From Paratrimastix pyriformis (lineage: Eukaryota > Preaxostyla > Paratrimastigidae), in the NCBI GenBank assembly GCA_027972325.1, contig JAPMOS010000058.1:139001-203000 (forward strand): a stretch of DNA of 64,000 bases, written 5' to 3'. Below, in pieces: positions 10,736-22,285 of the stretch. The translations under genes and the position numbers were made by a program. How positions within the stretch are numbered: position 1 is the first letter of the stretch; each line of letters opens with the position of its first letter. The notes beneath the pieces were generated by a model. It was not told the DNA's origin. It did no database searches and saw nothing but the letters and a program-made list of their open reading frames with translations.

Positions 10736-13700
10736 GGTGGTGGTGGTGGTGGTGATTGAATGATGATGCAAATGCTGGTGATGATGATGGTGGTGGTGGT
10801 GGTGGTGTTGACGGGGTGGGGTGTGCGGGACGGACGACGGGCTTGTTGGCCCGCTTGAGGAGCACCCTCACCATCACCTGCTGCTCCCGGGGAGCGCCCT
10901 CCTCCTCGGGCTCGTCCTCCCCTGCGCCGCCCCGTCCCGCCGGCATGGTCGCAGCGAGCGAGCGAGCGGCCAGCAGCACAGCGGCAGGAACCAGAGAGGG
11001 GGCCCCGAGTGAGCCCGGGATGGATGCTCGCCCGATACAGCACTTCGGGGGGGCGGGGGATGCGGCTGGGCGGGGGGGTGCGGGGGGGTGCGGGGTGGGT
11101 GGGTGGCGGACTGTCGGATTGCGTGGCGGGCCGATCGGGCCGTTCGGGCTCGGGGGCTGCCGTCTCGAGCTCCTCGAGGGGCCCGCTGCTTGCCCCCGGT
11201 GTGGCCGGCCGGCCCCCCAGGGCGCCCGCTGCCCCCGCCGCGGTGCCGGCCAAGGGGGTCAGTCCCGGGGCCGGGGCGGGGGCGGGGGCCGGGGAGGCGG
11301 CAGTGGGTGCAGAGTCCTTGAGGAGGCGCAGGGGCAGGGCCAGGTCGAGCCGGCCGCGGCGCTGGGCCAGGGCCCCCACCGCGTGGGTGGCCGCCAGGGA
11401 GTCCTGCACCATACGCTCAAGCTCCCGGTCCAGCTCCTGTCTCGGCCCCCCGGCCCGGAGACACAGGCACAGACACAGACACAGCCAGGCAGCCATGCCG
11501 ACATGGGAGACACACAGGCACAGCACACACAGCCAGGCAGCCGTGACGAGATATGGGGAGTGAGGACGGCCCCCAGGGGGGGGGGGGGGGTGGCGGACGG
11601 CGGATGCAGTGCGGGACAGGGTGCCGTGATGGAGCCCCTGATGGAGCCCTGGGCGGGGCGGGAGGCCATTTGTGGCATGGGATGCGATGGGATGCGATGG
11701 GATGCGATGGGATGCGATGGGGGATCGGGATGGGGATGGGGGATGGGGACGGGGATGGGGATGGGGATGGGGACGGGGATGGGACGGGGGACGGGGATGG
11801 GGACGGGGATGGGATGGGGATGGGGACGAGGGATGGGATGGGGATGGGGATGGGGATGGGGATGGGATGGCCTGCGGACGTCCTCTTCTGGGGCGGGGGC
11901 CTGGGGACGGGCGCCTGCTTGGGCTTGGCCTTGGCCTTGGCAGCGGCAGCCTGGGCGGCCGCCTCCTCGTCGTCGTCCCCCTCGCCCTCGCCCTCGGCAT
12001 CTTCCCCGGCCTCCTCGGCCTCGGGGCCCCGGGTGCGACTGGGGCCCCCAGACAGACAGCACCCGCACCCGCACCCGCAAAACACAGGGGCGCCCCCCAT
12101 GAGGGGACCCCGTCGTCACAGGCCACCACCCAGCCGATCGATCACAGGGGACCCCCAACCACAGGCCACCATCCCTCCATGCAACCCCCCAGGGTGGGGG
12201 GCCGCGCGGATGGGCGGATGGGGGGGGGGGGAGGGGGGGGGGGGCGGACCTCGTCGGTTGTGGTGTTGAGGTCGAGGTCATCGTCGTCCTCATCCTCATC
12301 CTCATCCTCATCGTCCTCGTCCTCGTCATCGTCATCCACCTCGGCCGCCCCGTCCAGCCCCTCGCCACCCGCCGGCACACCCTCGGCCTCCTCTTGGGCG
12401 CCCACACCCGCACCCGTGGCCACTGGGGGCTGCTGCTGCTGCTGCTGCTGGTGCAACTTGGGGATGGCCGCTGGGGGCGGCATCACCGGACCGGGGGCGG
12501 GTGCGGGTGTCGGGGCGGGGGCGGGCCGTGGCGGGGCGGCAGCTGGGGGCGAGGGCGACCGGGCGGGTGGTGGCGGCGGGCTGCCGGGGGCTGGGGGCGG
12601 GCTGCTCGCGACGACGGGCGGCGGCGGCGGGGGGGACATCGCCCCTCGGGCCGCCGCAGGTGGGGCCCCCAACCGGCCGTCAAGGGCAGTCGCGGCCTCG
12701 TGGGCCGGGCCGCTGCCTGCTGCTGGCGGGCCCGCGGGGGCTGGGGCGGCCTCATGCGGGGGTGGCGGTGAGGCGGCCTGCGGGGCTGCCGGCTGGGGCT
12801 GGGCTGGCGGGGGGGCTGCCGTGGTGGCGGTGGTGGTGGTGTGTGCGGGGGTGGCGGTGGCGGCGGCTGGGGGCGAGGCGGCCTGGAGGCTGCTGCTGCG
12901 CGGGGCGGCGTGGAAGGGGCCGGCGCTCGAGAAGGCGCCCCGGGATGAGGGGCCCGCGCCCCCGGCCGCCCCGGCCGCCCCGGCCGCCCCGGCGGAGGGC
13001 CGGGGGCCGAGGCCGAGGTGTCCCAGGATGGCCGACTTGCCGCGGCTGGAGAGCCCAAGCCCCGCGGGGCGGCCCGGGGTGCCGATGGGCGAGGGGGTCA
13101 GGTTGATGGCGCCCCCGGTGGGCCGGCCCCCTGCAGGCCCCGGCGCTGCTGCTGCTGCTGCTGCTGCTGGGGCGGCGGTGGTGGCGGTGGTGGTGGTGGC
13201 GGTGGCGGTGGTGGTGGTGGGGGCAGGGCGAGGCTGGGCGCTGGGTGCTGCATGTGGGCGGGGCCGTCTGGGGCCGCGCCTGCGAGACGGCGGCCGCCCT
13301 GGGGGCCACTGCTGCCTGCTGCTGCTGCTGCTGCTGCTGGGGGGTGGTGGCGCCGGCGGCTGTGGGGTGGTGCTGGGCGGGCGGGGCCATGGCGGTCTTG
13401 ATGGGGGCCGCCGTCAGGGCCACCCGCTGCCGGGCCGCCCGGTCGCGCTCCTTCCGCCTGCGGGCCTCCTCGGCCTCCCGCTGGAGGGCCACCAGGGCCG
13501 CGTCGATCTGGGCCACCGACAGGTACCGTCGCGTATGCAGCAGCGGGGGCACCAGCGGGCCCGTTGGGGCCGGGGCAGGGCAGGGCCGGGGCATGGGCGG
13601 GTCTGCTGCCGGGTGGTGGTGGTGGTGGTGGTGGTGGCTGGGGCCTGGGGCTGTGGGGCGGTGGCGGGGTGGGGGCGGCGGCGGGGGCGGCGGGGCGCGT

Positions 13701-14804
13701 CGGGCTGGAGGAGGTCGAGCAGCTCGCTGAGCTCGATCTCCACGTCGATGGGCAGGTAGGGCTCCCTTCCACACAAGCAGGTACCGCTAGACACATGCGG
13801 GGGGGGGGGGGGGGGGACCAAACAGGGGCCGGTGGATGGAGAAATCAGGGCGGGCGCTCGGGGAGGCATGGATATGGGTGGGTGTGCCAAGGTGCGTGTC
13901 AAGGTGTGTGAGTATGCGGGTGCGGAGCCTGGAAGGAGGGCGGGAAGGCTGGGCATACGGGTGGGGGGGGCATGTCATGAGCTCAGGACATGAGGGCGGG
14001 CCAGGAAGTCGAGCAGGAAGACGTCGAGCGGGTGGCATACGGGTGGGGGCATATGTCATGAGGGGGGCATGCCATGAGGGGGGCATATGTTGTCATGAGG
14101 GGGGCATGCCATGAGGGGGGCATATGTCATGAGGGGGGCATGCCATGAGGGGGGCATATGTTGTCATGAGGGGGGCATGCCATGAGGGGGGCATGCCATG
14201 AGGGGGGCATATGTCATGAGGGGGGCATATGTCATGAGGGGGGCATATGTCATGAGGGGGGCATATGTCATGAGGGGGGCATATGTCATGAGGGGGGCAT
14301 GCCATGAGGGGGGCATGGGCATGGGGGCGGGCCTGGAAGTAGAGCAGGAAGACGTCGAGCCTGCGCCTGAGGAGGCCCCGGTCGAAGTAGGGCCCGCAGG
14401 TGGCCAGCAGCACGCAGACCAGATGCACCCGCTGGTAGTCCTCGGGCGGGTCGGGGTACCTGCGCACAGCCACAGCCACAGCCAGCACAGCACAGCCAGT
14501 CCGTCCCCACACCCATGTCAGGGCAAGCAAGCGACCAGGGGTGTGCGGTGGTCTGACCGGGGTGGCTATGCTCGGGGTGGCCATGCCCAATGGCGGCTGT
14601 TGAAGCGGGTGGCAATGCCCGGGGTGGGGCGGCTATGCACGGCAGTGGGCGGCTCTGCCTGCTGGGGGGCTGGGCGGGGCGAGGGCCGGACCTGAGGGCG
14701 TCCTCGAGGTGGGCCGTCAGGGCGCCCATGCCCCCCGCGGCTGCCCCCCCGGCGGCCGGCGGCCCGGCGGGCGGCTGGGCTGCGGCCTCCTGGGGGCTGC
14801 CCTG

Positions 14805-14864
<60 letters not shown>

Positions 14865-16820
14865 CTGGGCAGGTGGTGGTGGGCCATGAGGAGCTCGAGG
14901 GGGGCCGGGTGGCCGCGGGTGATCAGCTGGTAGAGCAGCTCAAAGACCGTCCCGCTGGCGATCAGGCAGTAGTTGTACATCTCCCCCACAAACTTCACCT
15001 GCGCCCCCACACACACCAGCCCACCAGCCCACCCCAGCCCACCAGCCCACCCCAGCCCACCAGCCCACCAGCCCACCAGCCCACCAGCCCCACCAGCCCC
15101 AGCCGGGTCCATCCCGAGCGAAGTGGAGGCGTGAGGGGGTGGGATGGACGGGGGACGATGCCGATCGTCGAGCGGAGAGGGGATCGGGTGTGGGGGCCGG
15201 GTGTGAGCGGGTGTGTGAGCGGGTGCGGGGTGCGGACCTGGGCGTTGGTGCGCTGGAAGCGCTGCCCGGGCTGCTTGAGGGGCGCCCCCGGCCGCCCCGT
15301 GGGCCGCTCTGCAGATCCCCGCCGCCACCACCCAGCCACACGGGTCCCAGCAGCCGGGGAGCAGGCGAGGCGACGGTGGTGATGATGATTGGATGAGGAT
15401 GATGATTGGATGATGATTGGATGAGGATGAGCCAGCCATGCGAGCGAGCCAGCCGGCAGGCCGGATCATCGTGGCCGCCCAATGGCCATCCCGACTCGAC
15501 TGCCCCCCCCCCCCCTTCGTCTCCATGTCCGCGGCTGTGGCCATGTGTGTCTGTGTGCCTGTGTGCCCGTGTGTGTCTGTGCGGACCGAGAGGCCTCGAG
15601 GAGCCTGTCTGTCCATGTCTGTGCCCATGCCTGTGCCCATGCCCATGTCTGTGCCTGCGCCCGTGTGTGTGTGTGTGCCTGTGCTAATGTGTGTGTCTGT
15701 GCGGACCGAGGGCGCGCCTGAGGGCCTCGAGGAGCCTGTCTGTCCATGTATGTGCCTGTGCCCATGTGTGTGTGCCTGTGCCTGTGCCTGTGCGGACCGA
15801 GGGCGCGCCTGAGGGCCTCGAGGAGCCTGTCGACGAGGCGGCACATGAGGGCGGGCAGGGGGGCCGCCTTGCGGCTGAGGATCCGCACCACGGCGGCCAG
15901 CAGGTGGATGGAGCCGTACCGGCAGTGGTGCACCTTGAGCAGGGTCTCCACCAGGCACCGGCCCACCTCGGGCTGCTCCAGGGGAAGCTTGCACACCTGC
16001 CGCGCAACCTGCTCGCCGGTTGGGGTATGGCACGGGGGTATGGGCGGGGCGGAGGGGCATGAGCTGCTGGGGTTGCGGCAGGGGCAGCGCGCACACCCGC
16101 ACGGCTCGGGGCACAGGGGGACACGTGACATGGGGCCACATGGGGTCATATGGGAGGGGGTGAGGGGTATGGGGGTGGCGGGGTGTGGGGACCTTCTCGA
16201 CTGTGATCTTGTTGAGGGTCCCGGTAGAAGAGCTTCCGCAGGTACGCCTCCAGCACCGGCCGCGCCTGCACACCACCACGCCCACACACACACACCCACC
16301 CACCCCATCCCGCCCCCGCAGTCCGGTGAGGAATGCCCCCTCCCCCTCCCCTCCCTCCCCTCCCCCTCCCCTCCCTCCCCTCCCTCCCCTCCCCTCCCTC
16401 CCTCCCCTCCCTCCTCTCCCCTCCCTCCCCTCCCCCGAGCCCATGGGGCAAGGGTATAGGGCCCCACGGGTGGCAGCGGTCACGTCCCCGGGGGGCGGTT
16501 GGCAAGCATATGGTGGTGAACATGAGGTGGGGAGGAGGCGGAGGAGGAGAGGAGGAGGAGGAGGAGGAGACCTTGGCCGGGCCTGGGGGCGCTCGGGGGG
16601 CTTGACGTGGTAGTATGCGTTCTCGAGCCCGTCCAGGCGCGGGTCGAGGTTCTTCAGGGTCCGGATGCGCCACATCCGCTCAAGCTGCACCCCCGCCCAG
16701 TACCCGCACCCCCGCCCAGTACCCGTACACACACACACACACACATACGCGCCATGATGGCAATGAGAGAGGTTCTTCAGCGTACGGATGCGCCACATCC
16801 GCTCAAGCTGCACCCCAGCC

Positions 16821-16851
<31 letters not shown>

Positions 16852-18829
16852 ACATCCAGCCCAGCCCCGGCCCCCGCCCAGTCCCCGCCCAGTCCCCCGC
16901 CCAGTCCCCCCCTCCCTCCCCCCCCCCTCCCCCCCCCCCCCCACCAGGCAGCAGCATGTGGCTGTCAGTTGGTGCGGCCGTCGTGCAGGCCCCCCACCCA
17001 CCCACCCACCCACCCAGGTGGAGGCGGCGGGACACACAGGCGGCGAGGGGAGGCAGCGGTGGGGCATGAGATGCATGGATGAGGGGCTGGGCGGGGACCA
17101 TGGTCTCGAGCTTGAGGTGGGTCTGGGGCAGCCTGAGCAGGAAGCGGCCGGCGCACTCGAAGAAAGCGCACGTCATCTCGACGTTGTGGTGGGTGAAGTC
17201 GGACAGGCACTTGTCCAGCATCCAGAAGGCGTCCCCAGCGGAAACACCCGGAACTTGCAAAGCTCACCCACGTAGCGCATATTCTGTGGGGGGGCATGAG
17301 TGGGGGGGGGGAGGGGGGGGGGGCAGATGGGGCATGAGGGGCATGAGGGGGCATGAGGGGCATGGCAGCAGGGGCGTGATGAGGTGGGAGCACCCGGAAC
17401 TTGCGCAGCTCACCCGCGGAGCCCATGTTCTGTGGGGGCCAGAGGGGCAGAGGGGCAGAGGGGCCAGAGGGGCCAGAGGGGCCAGAGGGGGCATGCGGGA
17501 CACGGGTGGATGGGATGGATGGATGGGATGGGATGGGATGGGATGGGATGGGATGGGATGGGATGGGATGGGATGGGATGGGGATGGGATGGGATGGGAT
17601 GGGATGGGATGGGATGGGATGGGATGGGATGGGATGGGATGGGGATGGGATGGCATCTGGGGGTTGTGACCTTGATCTTGGACTCGATGTTGACGGGGTT
17701 CTTCTCGCGCATCATGTGCCGGAACTCGTCCTCAGCTGCACCCCAGCCCGCCACCCACCCACCCGCCCACCCAAGCATCCACCAGCCGCACCCAGCCCCC
17801 GGACCCCCAAGGAATCGCCGCCAAATCCCCGGGTCAGTCGTGGGTCTGATGGCCGCGCGGCACCGAGATGGCCGGCGTGTCGGGGGCGGGGGGGGGGGGG
17901 GGGGGGGCGGGCCGGGCGTGGTGGGCAGCCGACCATCTGGACGAGGGCCGGGGCCAGGTCGGGAAGGGCCTGCTGAGGGCGGCCACGATGCGGGCGCATG
18001 CGGGCAGCAGCTCGAGCCGGGTCCGCGGCACCCGAAGAGGCCCTGCGCATAGCACAGCCCACAGCCCCCGGCACACACAGACACCCAGACACAACAACAA
18101 ACCACACCCACGCACAGCCACCCACACGGGTATTGGCGCCCAGACACACTCGGTGGGGGGGGGGGGGGGGGGGGAGAACAGGTGCATATGTGCAGCGCTC
18201 ATGTGCGTTGGGTCATGATGGGTGGGTCCTGGGTGGGTCCTGGGTGGGTCCTGGGTGGGTCCTGGGTGGGTCCTGGGTGGGTCCTGGGTGGGTCCTGGGT
18301 GGGTCCTGGGTGGGTCCTGGGTGGGTCCTGGGTGGGTCCTGGGTGGGTCCTGGGTGGGTCCTGGTCGTGATGGGTCCTGGGTGGGTCCTGGGTGGGTCCT
18401 GGGTGGGTCTGGCGGGAGGCAGGTGGGCAGCCCACGTCACGGCGGGCCTGGCGGGGCACATGGGGCATGGGGCCATAATGGGGCCATAATGGGGCCATCA
18501 TGGGGCCATAATGGGGCCATCATGGGGCCATAATGGGGCGGGGTGATGAGGGCACATGGGGTCCTTGGGGGGCGTGGGGGGCGTGGGGGGGGGGGGGGGG
18601 GGGGGGGGGAGGGAGGCGTGGGGCGTGGGGGCGTGGGGGCGTGGGGGGCATACGAGGGGCGGGCGGGCCTTGACGAGTTTCCTGCGGTTTGCCTTGGTGG
18701 CGACGGGCATGAAGTCGGCCAGGAAGCGGTCGGTCTGGTCGCGGTTGAGGCAGTGCAGCAGCCGCTCCAGCAGCGGCGCCATCGCGTCCCCGCCCCGCCG
18801 CCCCCGCCGCTGGCCGCCCTGCAGGCCAG

Positions 18830-18863
<34 letters not shown>

Positions 18864-21800
18864 GCGGACACACAGACCAGACCGGGGTGAGGGGCGGGGG
18901 TGAGCGGGTCAGGCGGGGTTCGCGGATACCCTGCCTCAGAGACAGGAGCAGAGACAGGAGCAGGGGAGGGAGGGAGGGGGAGAGGAGGGGAGGGTATGGG
19001 GGGCTGGGGGGGTCGGCCGACCCGGCTGGGTGGGAGGCGGCAGCGCCATCTCTGTCCCTCTTCTTGTCGCCCTTGGACGGCGGGGCCTCCCGGGGGCCCT
19101 CGGCCTTGGCCCTCTCCTTGGTGTCCCTCTCCTTCTCCTTCTCCTTCTCCTTGGCCGCGGCAGCGGCGGCAGCGGCGGCGGCGGCGGCCCGTTGGGCGTC
19201 TGCCACGAGGGCAGCCAGGGGGTCGACCTCGGCCTCGTCCTCCTCGGAGTGCCCCTCGGGCGCCCGCCCCGCGGCCGCCTCCTCGTCATCGCTGCTCTTG
19301 CTCTCCTCGTCCTCATCCTCGTCGTCCTCATCATCGTCCCCGGTGGCCGCCCCGTCCCCCCGGTCGGCCTCTGCTGTGCTGGTGGTGGTGGTGGTGGTGG
19401 GGGCGGCGGCTGGGGGCTGCTCGCCATCGGGATGGGCGGCCGGGGCGGCCCCATCGGCATCGGCAGCCGGGTCCTTGCTGCCCCCCGCAGCCGCCACGGG
19501 GACCTGCCCACCCACCCACCCACAGCCAGCCAGCAGCCAGCCCCGGCCACAAGCTCGGTGAGGCACCGCCCGCCCCATTATTCCATCCCGCTGGGGCGGA
19601 CCGGGTGTGGCCCCCATGGCGGTGGGCGGGCGGGCATGACGGTGGGGGCATGGCAGAGTATTGGAGGGGGGGCATGGCGGGGGAGTGGGGGAGCATGGCG
19701 GGGGAGCATGGGAGGGGGTGCATGGGCGGACGGGGGGGCGCAGGTCGGGGATGTCCTCGTAGAAGAGCCGGGTCTCCTCGTCGTCGAACAGACTCTCCGC
19801 CAGGGCCCCGTCCTGTCCCGCCCGAGGCACACCATCCGCACACCATCCGCACACCATCCGCACACCATCCGCACACCATCCGCACAGCCCACCATCCGCG
19901 CACCGGGGGACAGCCGGCCAGCTCAGCTCAGTGTGGGCAGTGTGGCCATGAGGGGGAGCGGGACGGGCAAGGGCGTGAGGTGAGGGGCGTGAGGTGAGGG
20001 GCGGGGGCGGGGGCGGGGGGACCTTGGCCGGTGCCTCGGCCTCTGTGGACTGCTGGCCGGGCATCTCGCCCACCGTCAGGCAGGCCGGCGGCGCCACGTC
20101 GAGCAGCTCGGCGTACCTGCAGCGCCCAGACCCCCACCACCACCACCGCCCCCCAACCGCCAGGAGCCCCCCCGCCAGCCCTGGGTTGGCCTCCCCTTCA
20201 CCACCAGATGGTGTCGCCCCAACTTTGGCGGGGCGTGGGGTGGGGCGTGGGGTGGGGCGGGGCGGGGGGCGGACGCTGTGAGGAGGGCCGCCTGGCGGGC
20301 GTATCTGCGGGTGAGCAGCTCCAGATCGCGGGTCAGCTCGGCGCTGACCTCGCCCCGGGCCGCCAGCTGCCGCTCCCGGTCGGCCTCGCGGTGCCGCACC
20401 GCCTGCACACACCCCAGCCACCCCGCCACCCGCCGCCACCCGCTGTCAAGCAGTGCCGCAGCCGCTCGGCCGCACCAGGGCCAGAGGCGGGGGTGCCCAG
20501 AGGGCCGCCCGGGGAGGGGCGCAGGGTTGTCAGGGTGACCTTGTCCGTGTCGAGGCAGCCCCGGGCGGCGGCCTGGTAGCAGCCCTCGGCCACGGCCTGA
20601 AAGAGGCGCTGCTGGGGCCGCCCCGGGGCCACCTCGGGCGGGTAGGGCAGGGGCGGCGGCATGGCGGCCAGGGTCACGGCCCCGCCCGACTGCAGGGCCG
20701 AGGCCAGGGCCGAGGGGGGCAGCGAGGAGGAGGACAGCACCGCGCTGGCAACCACCGGGGCGGCCGGGGCGGCGGCCGGGGCGGGGGCCCCTGGCGGGGG
20801 CGGGGGCAGGGTGCCGAAGAGGTGCCCGTAGGCCCGCAGGAAGTGGACGACCGTCTGCAGGTTGGTGTGCATCAGGGCGGGGCCCTCCCGGGTCGCCTCC
20901 AGCGCCTGCCCCCCGCACCCGCACCCGCACCCGCAAAGGAGAGGCCCCGATAGGGGGTGAGGTGGTGAGGCAGAGGTGGTGCCCTGGGAGCGGGCCCGGG
21001 AGCCCGGTGGGGCGCGCTGGAGATGCCGAGACAAAGGACGAACGAGGGGCAGAGGCAGGGGCAGGGGGGCGGGTGCGGGACGGGGGGGCGGGGGCAGCCG
21101 GTCAGGTGGGCGGACCATAGCCTTGAAGGGGTCCAGGACCATCGAGAACTGGTTGAAGACCCCCGCAATCCACAGCTCGGCCATCAGCTTCAGCAGGTTC
21201 CGCCGCCGGATGGCGTCTGCGGCCCGCCCAACACCCCCGCCACCACCGCCGCCATCACCACCCGAGGGGAGCGATATTGGAGGAGGCCGCCAAGGGACGA
21301 TGGCGGTGCGGACCGGCGGTGGGCCCGGCGGTGGGAGCCGTGGTGGGCTGCTGTGGGGGCTGCTCGCCCCGCTGGGCCGCGTTGCCCAGCCCATCGAAGA
21401 AGACCCGCGCGAGGGCCACGTAGAGCTGCGGGGCAAAGTCGGCGTATCGCTAGTGCCCCGGGGAGGAGCAGGAGAAGACGACCGGAGATGTGTGATACGT
21501 CGCTCCGAGGGAGGCGTTAGAGACCTGGTAGAGCGCAGAAATCACCTGAACAGCACAGGGAATGTCTGCCGACTTGAAAGTGGCCTCGGCCAGTGAGGTT
21601 GTAATCTCACTGATGTATCGGGTCAGATTGAGCTGACGGGCATCGCTATGGGAGCAAGGCGGATTGGCAGTGTCGCCGAAAAACGCCAGACCTGACAAGT
21701 GAAGCCCTTTCCTTCTCATTCAGTGTTCGAAGGCGCTTGATGAATCCCTGACATCGTTTCCGGGTGGAGTCCAGTGTTCGAAAGAAATCCTCCTCTATAC

Positions 21801-22000
21801 CCATGGGTCGTTATTGACAGGGGTTCAATTTCCGGAAACAGACCTGGAAGCGATTGGATGGCAAGTTTATTCTCTCGCCTGATGCGCAGCTTTGCTTCAA
21901 GCAACTTTTCTGGGTCGTCTTTTTCGTCGGTTTGAAGATGCGCTGATGGCGTGGGCGTGGGGATTGGAGGAGGGCCAGCATCGTTCGGCAAAGTAGCCAT
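9101..22000 (-). CDS. UPF2: UPF2, nonsense-mediated decay factor, strongly expanded
   Basis: UPF2 bridges UPF1 and UPF3 in nonsense-mediated decay. From the ATG at 22000: EKLLEAKLRIRREN; MIF4G-1 (LNLTRYISEITTSLAEATFKSADIPCAVQ, YADFAPQLYVALARVFFDGLG, LLKLMAELWIAGVFN); ETRLFYEDIPDL near 19770; MIF4G-2 (LLHCLNRDQTDRFLADFMPVATKANRRKLVKA near 18700, LFRVPRTRLELLPACARIVAAL, FRHMMREKNPVNIESKIK, YVGELCKFRVF, FTHHNVEMTCAFFECAGRFLLRLPQTHLKLETM, GLENAYYHVKPPE); MIF4G-3 (RFQRTNAQ, VKFVGEMYNYCLIASG, CVLLATCGPYFDRGLLRRRLDVFLLYFQ, LPIDVEIELSELLDLLQP); acidic DDDDEDEDDEDED near 12300; and the UPF1-binding end (LERMVQDSLAATHA...LDLALPLRLLKDSA, VMVRVLLKRANKP, ETNKRLVLQFERSQEE). Long Pro/Ala/Gln-rich insertions separate the domains. 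Many introns have GTCCGC donors. The KFRVF and SAGDAFWML segments near 17243 differ by one base in frame (sequence error or splice variant). The exact 3' coding end is unsure. Confidence 0.9.
10210..10376 (-). repeat. GGGGCT-type hexanucleotide array
   Basis: GCTGGG and GGGGCT units are repeated with small variations over about 165 bp inside the UPF2 locus. It reads as Pro/Ala-rich in some frames; coding status is unclear. Confidence 0.85.
10639..10755 (-). repeat. (ATG)n / (GTG)n microsatellite in a UPF2 intron
   Basis: About 27 ATG units pass directly into about 11 GTG units. Poly-His, poly-Ser and poly-Ile frames across it are not coding. Confidence 0.95.
11676..11872 (-). repeat. GGGATG-rich satellite in a UPF2 intron
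   Basis: The tract begins with GATGGGATGC units and continues as GGGATGGGGACG variants over about 195 bp. Confidence 0.9.
14045..14316 (-). repeat. Tandem repeat built on CATGAGGGGGGCATATGT
   Basis: Units of about 18 bp alternate between ...GGGGGGCATATGT and ...GGGGGGCATGC over about 270 bp, just before the MIF4G-3 exon at about 14335-14460. Confidence 0.92.
14808..14863 (-). repeat. CAG repeat encoding polyglutamine in UPF2
   Basis: An uninterrupted GCT/CAG run of about 18 units follows LELLMAHHHLPS in the MIF4G-3 exon frame, so it probably encodes a Gln tract in the protein. Confidence 0.75.
17517..17655 (-). repeat. (GGGAT)n pentanucleotide array in a UPF2 intron
   Basis: About 26 GGGAT units, with two GGGGAT variants, fill the intron next to the ESKIK exon. 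Confidence 0.95.
18216..18410 (-). repeat. 12-bp minisatellite GGGTGGGTCCTG
   Basis: About 15 nearly identical 12-bp units lie in a UPF2 intron, broken once by GTCGTGAT. It is followed at 18473-18540 by a second array of GGGGCCATAAT/GGGGCCATCAT units. Confidence 0.95.
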
Positions 22001-22285
22001 GGATAGTCGATGTTCCCTGACAGGTTGATGAATCCTCCGGATTTGTCAACGCGTCGTCCCCCCCATCATCGTCTCCGCACCACCGTTTCTAATCGCTCAT
22101 CATCACAGTCGTCGCACGGTGTATGGTGGTTTGGTGGCTGAATCCTCCGGAAATCGTGTTCCCTATGCACAAGCGCACAATTGACACGCCCCAGCCACTC
22201 TTGAGCTTCCAAAACCGGACGGCCAGTCTGCACAAACATCAATTTACAGGAGACACGCACCTGGGGAGCACGTGTCCCCGACTCT
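22001..22285. other. Intergenic space between tandem minus-strand genes
   Basis: About 285 bp, AT-richer than its surroundings, contains the UPF2 upstream region and the 3' flank of the leucine-rich gene. No clear motif is seen. Confidence 0.5.
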
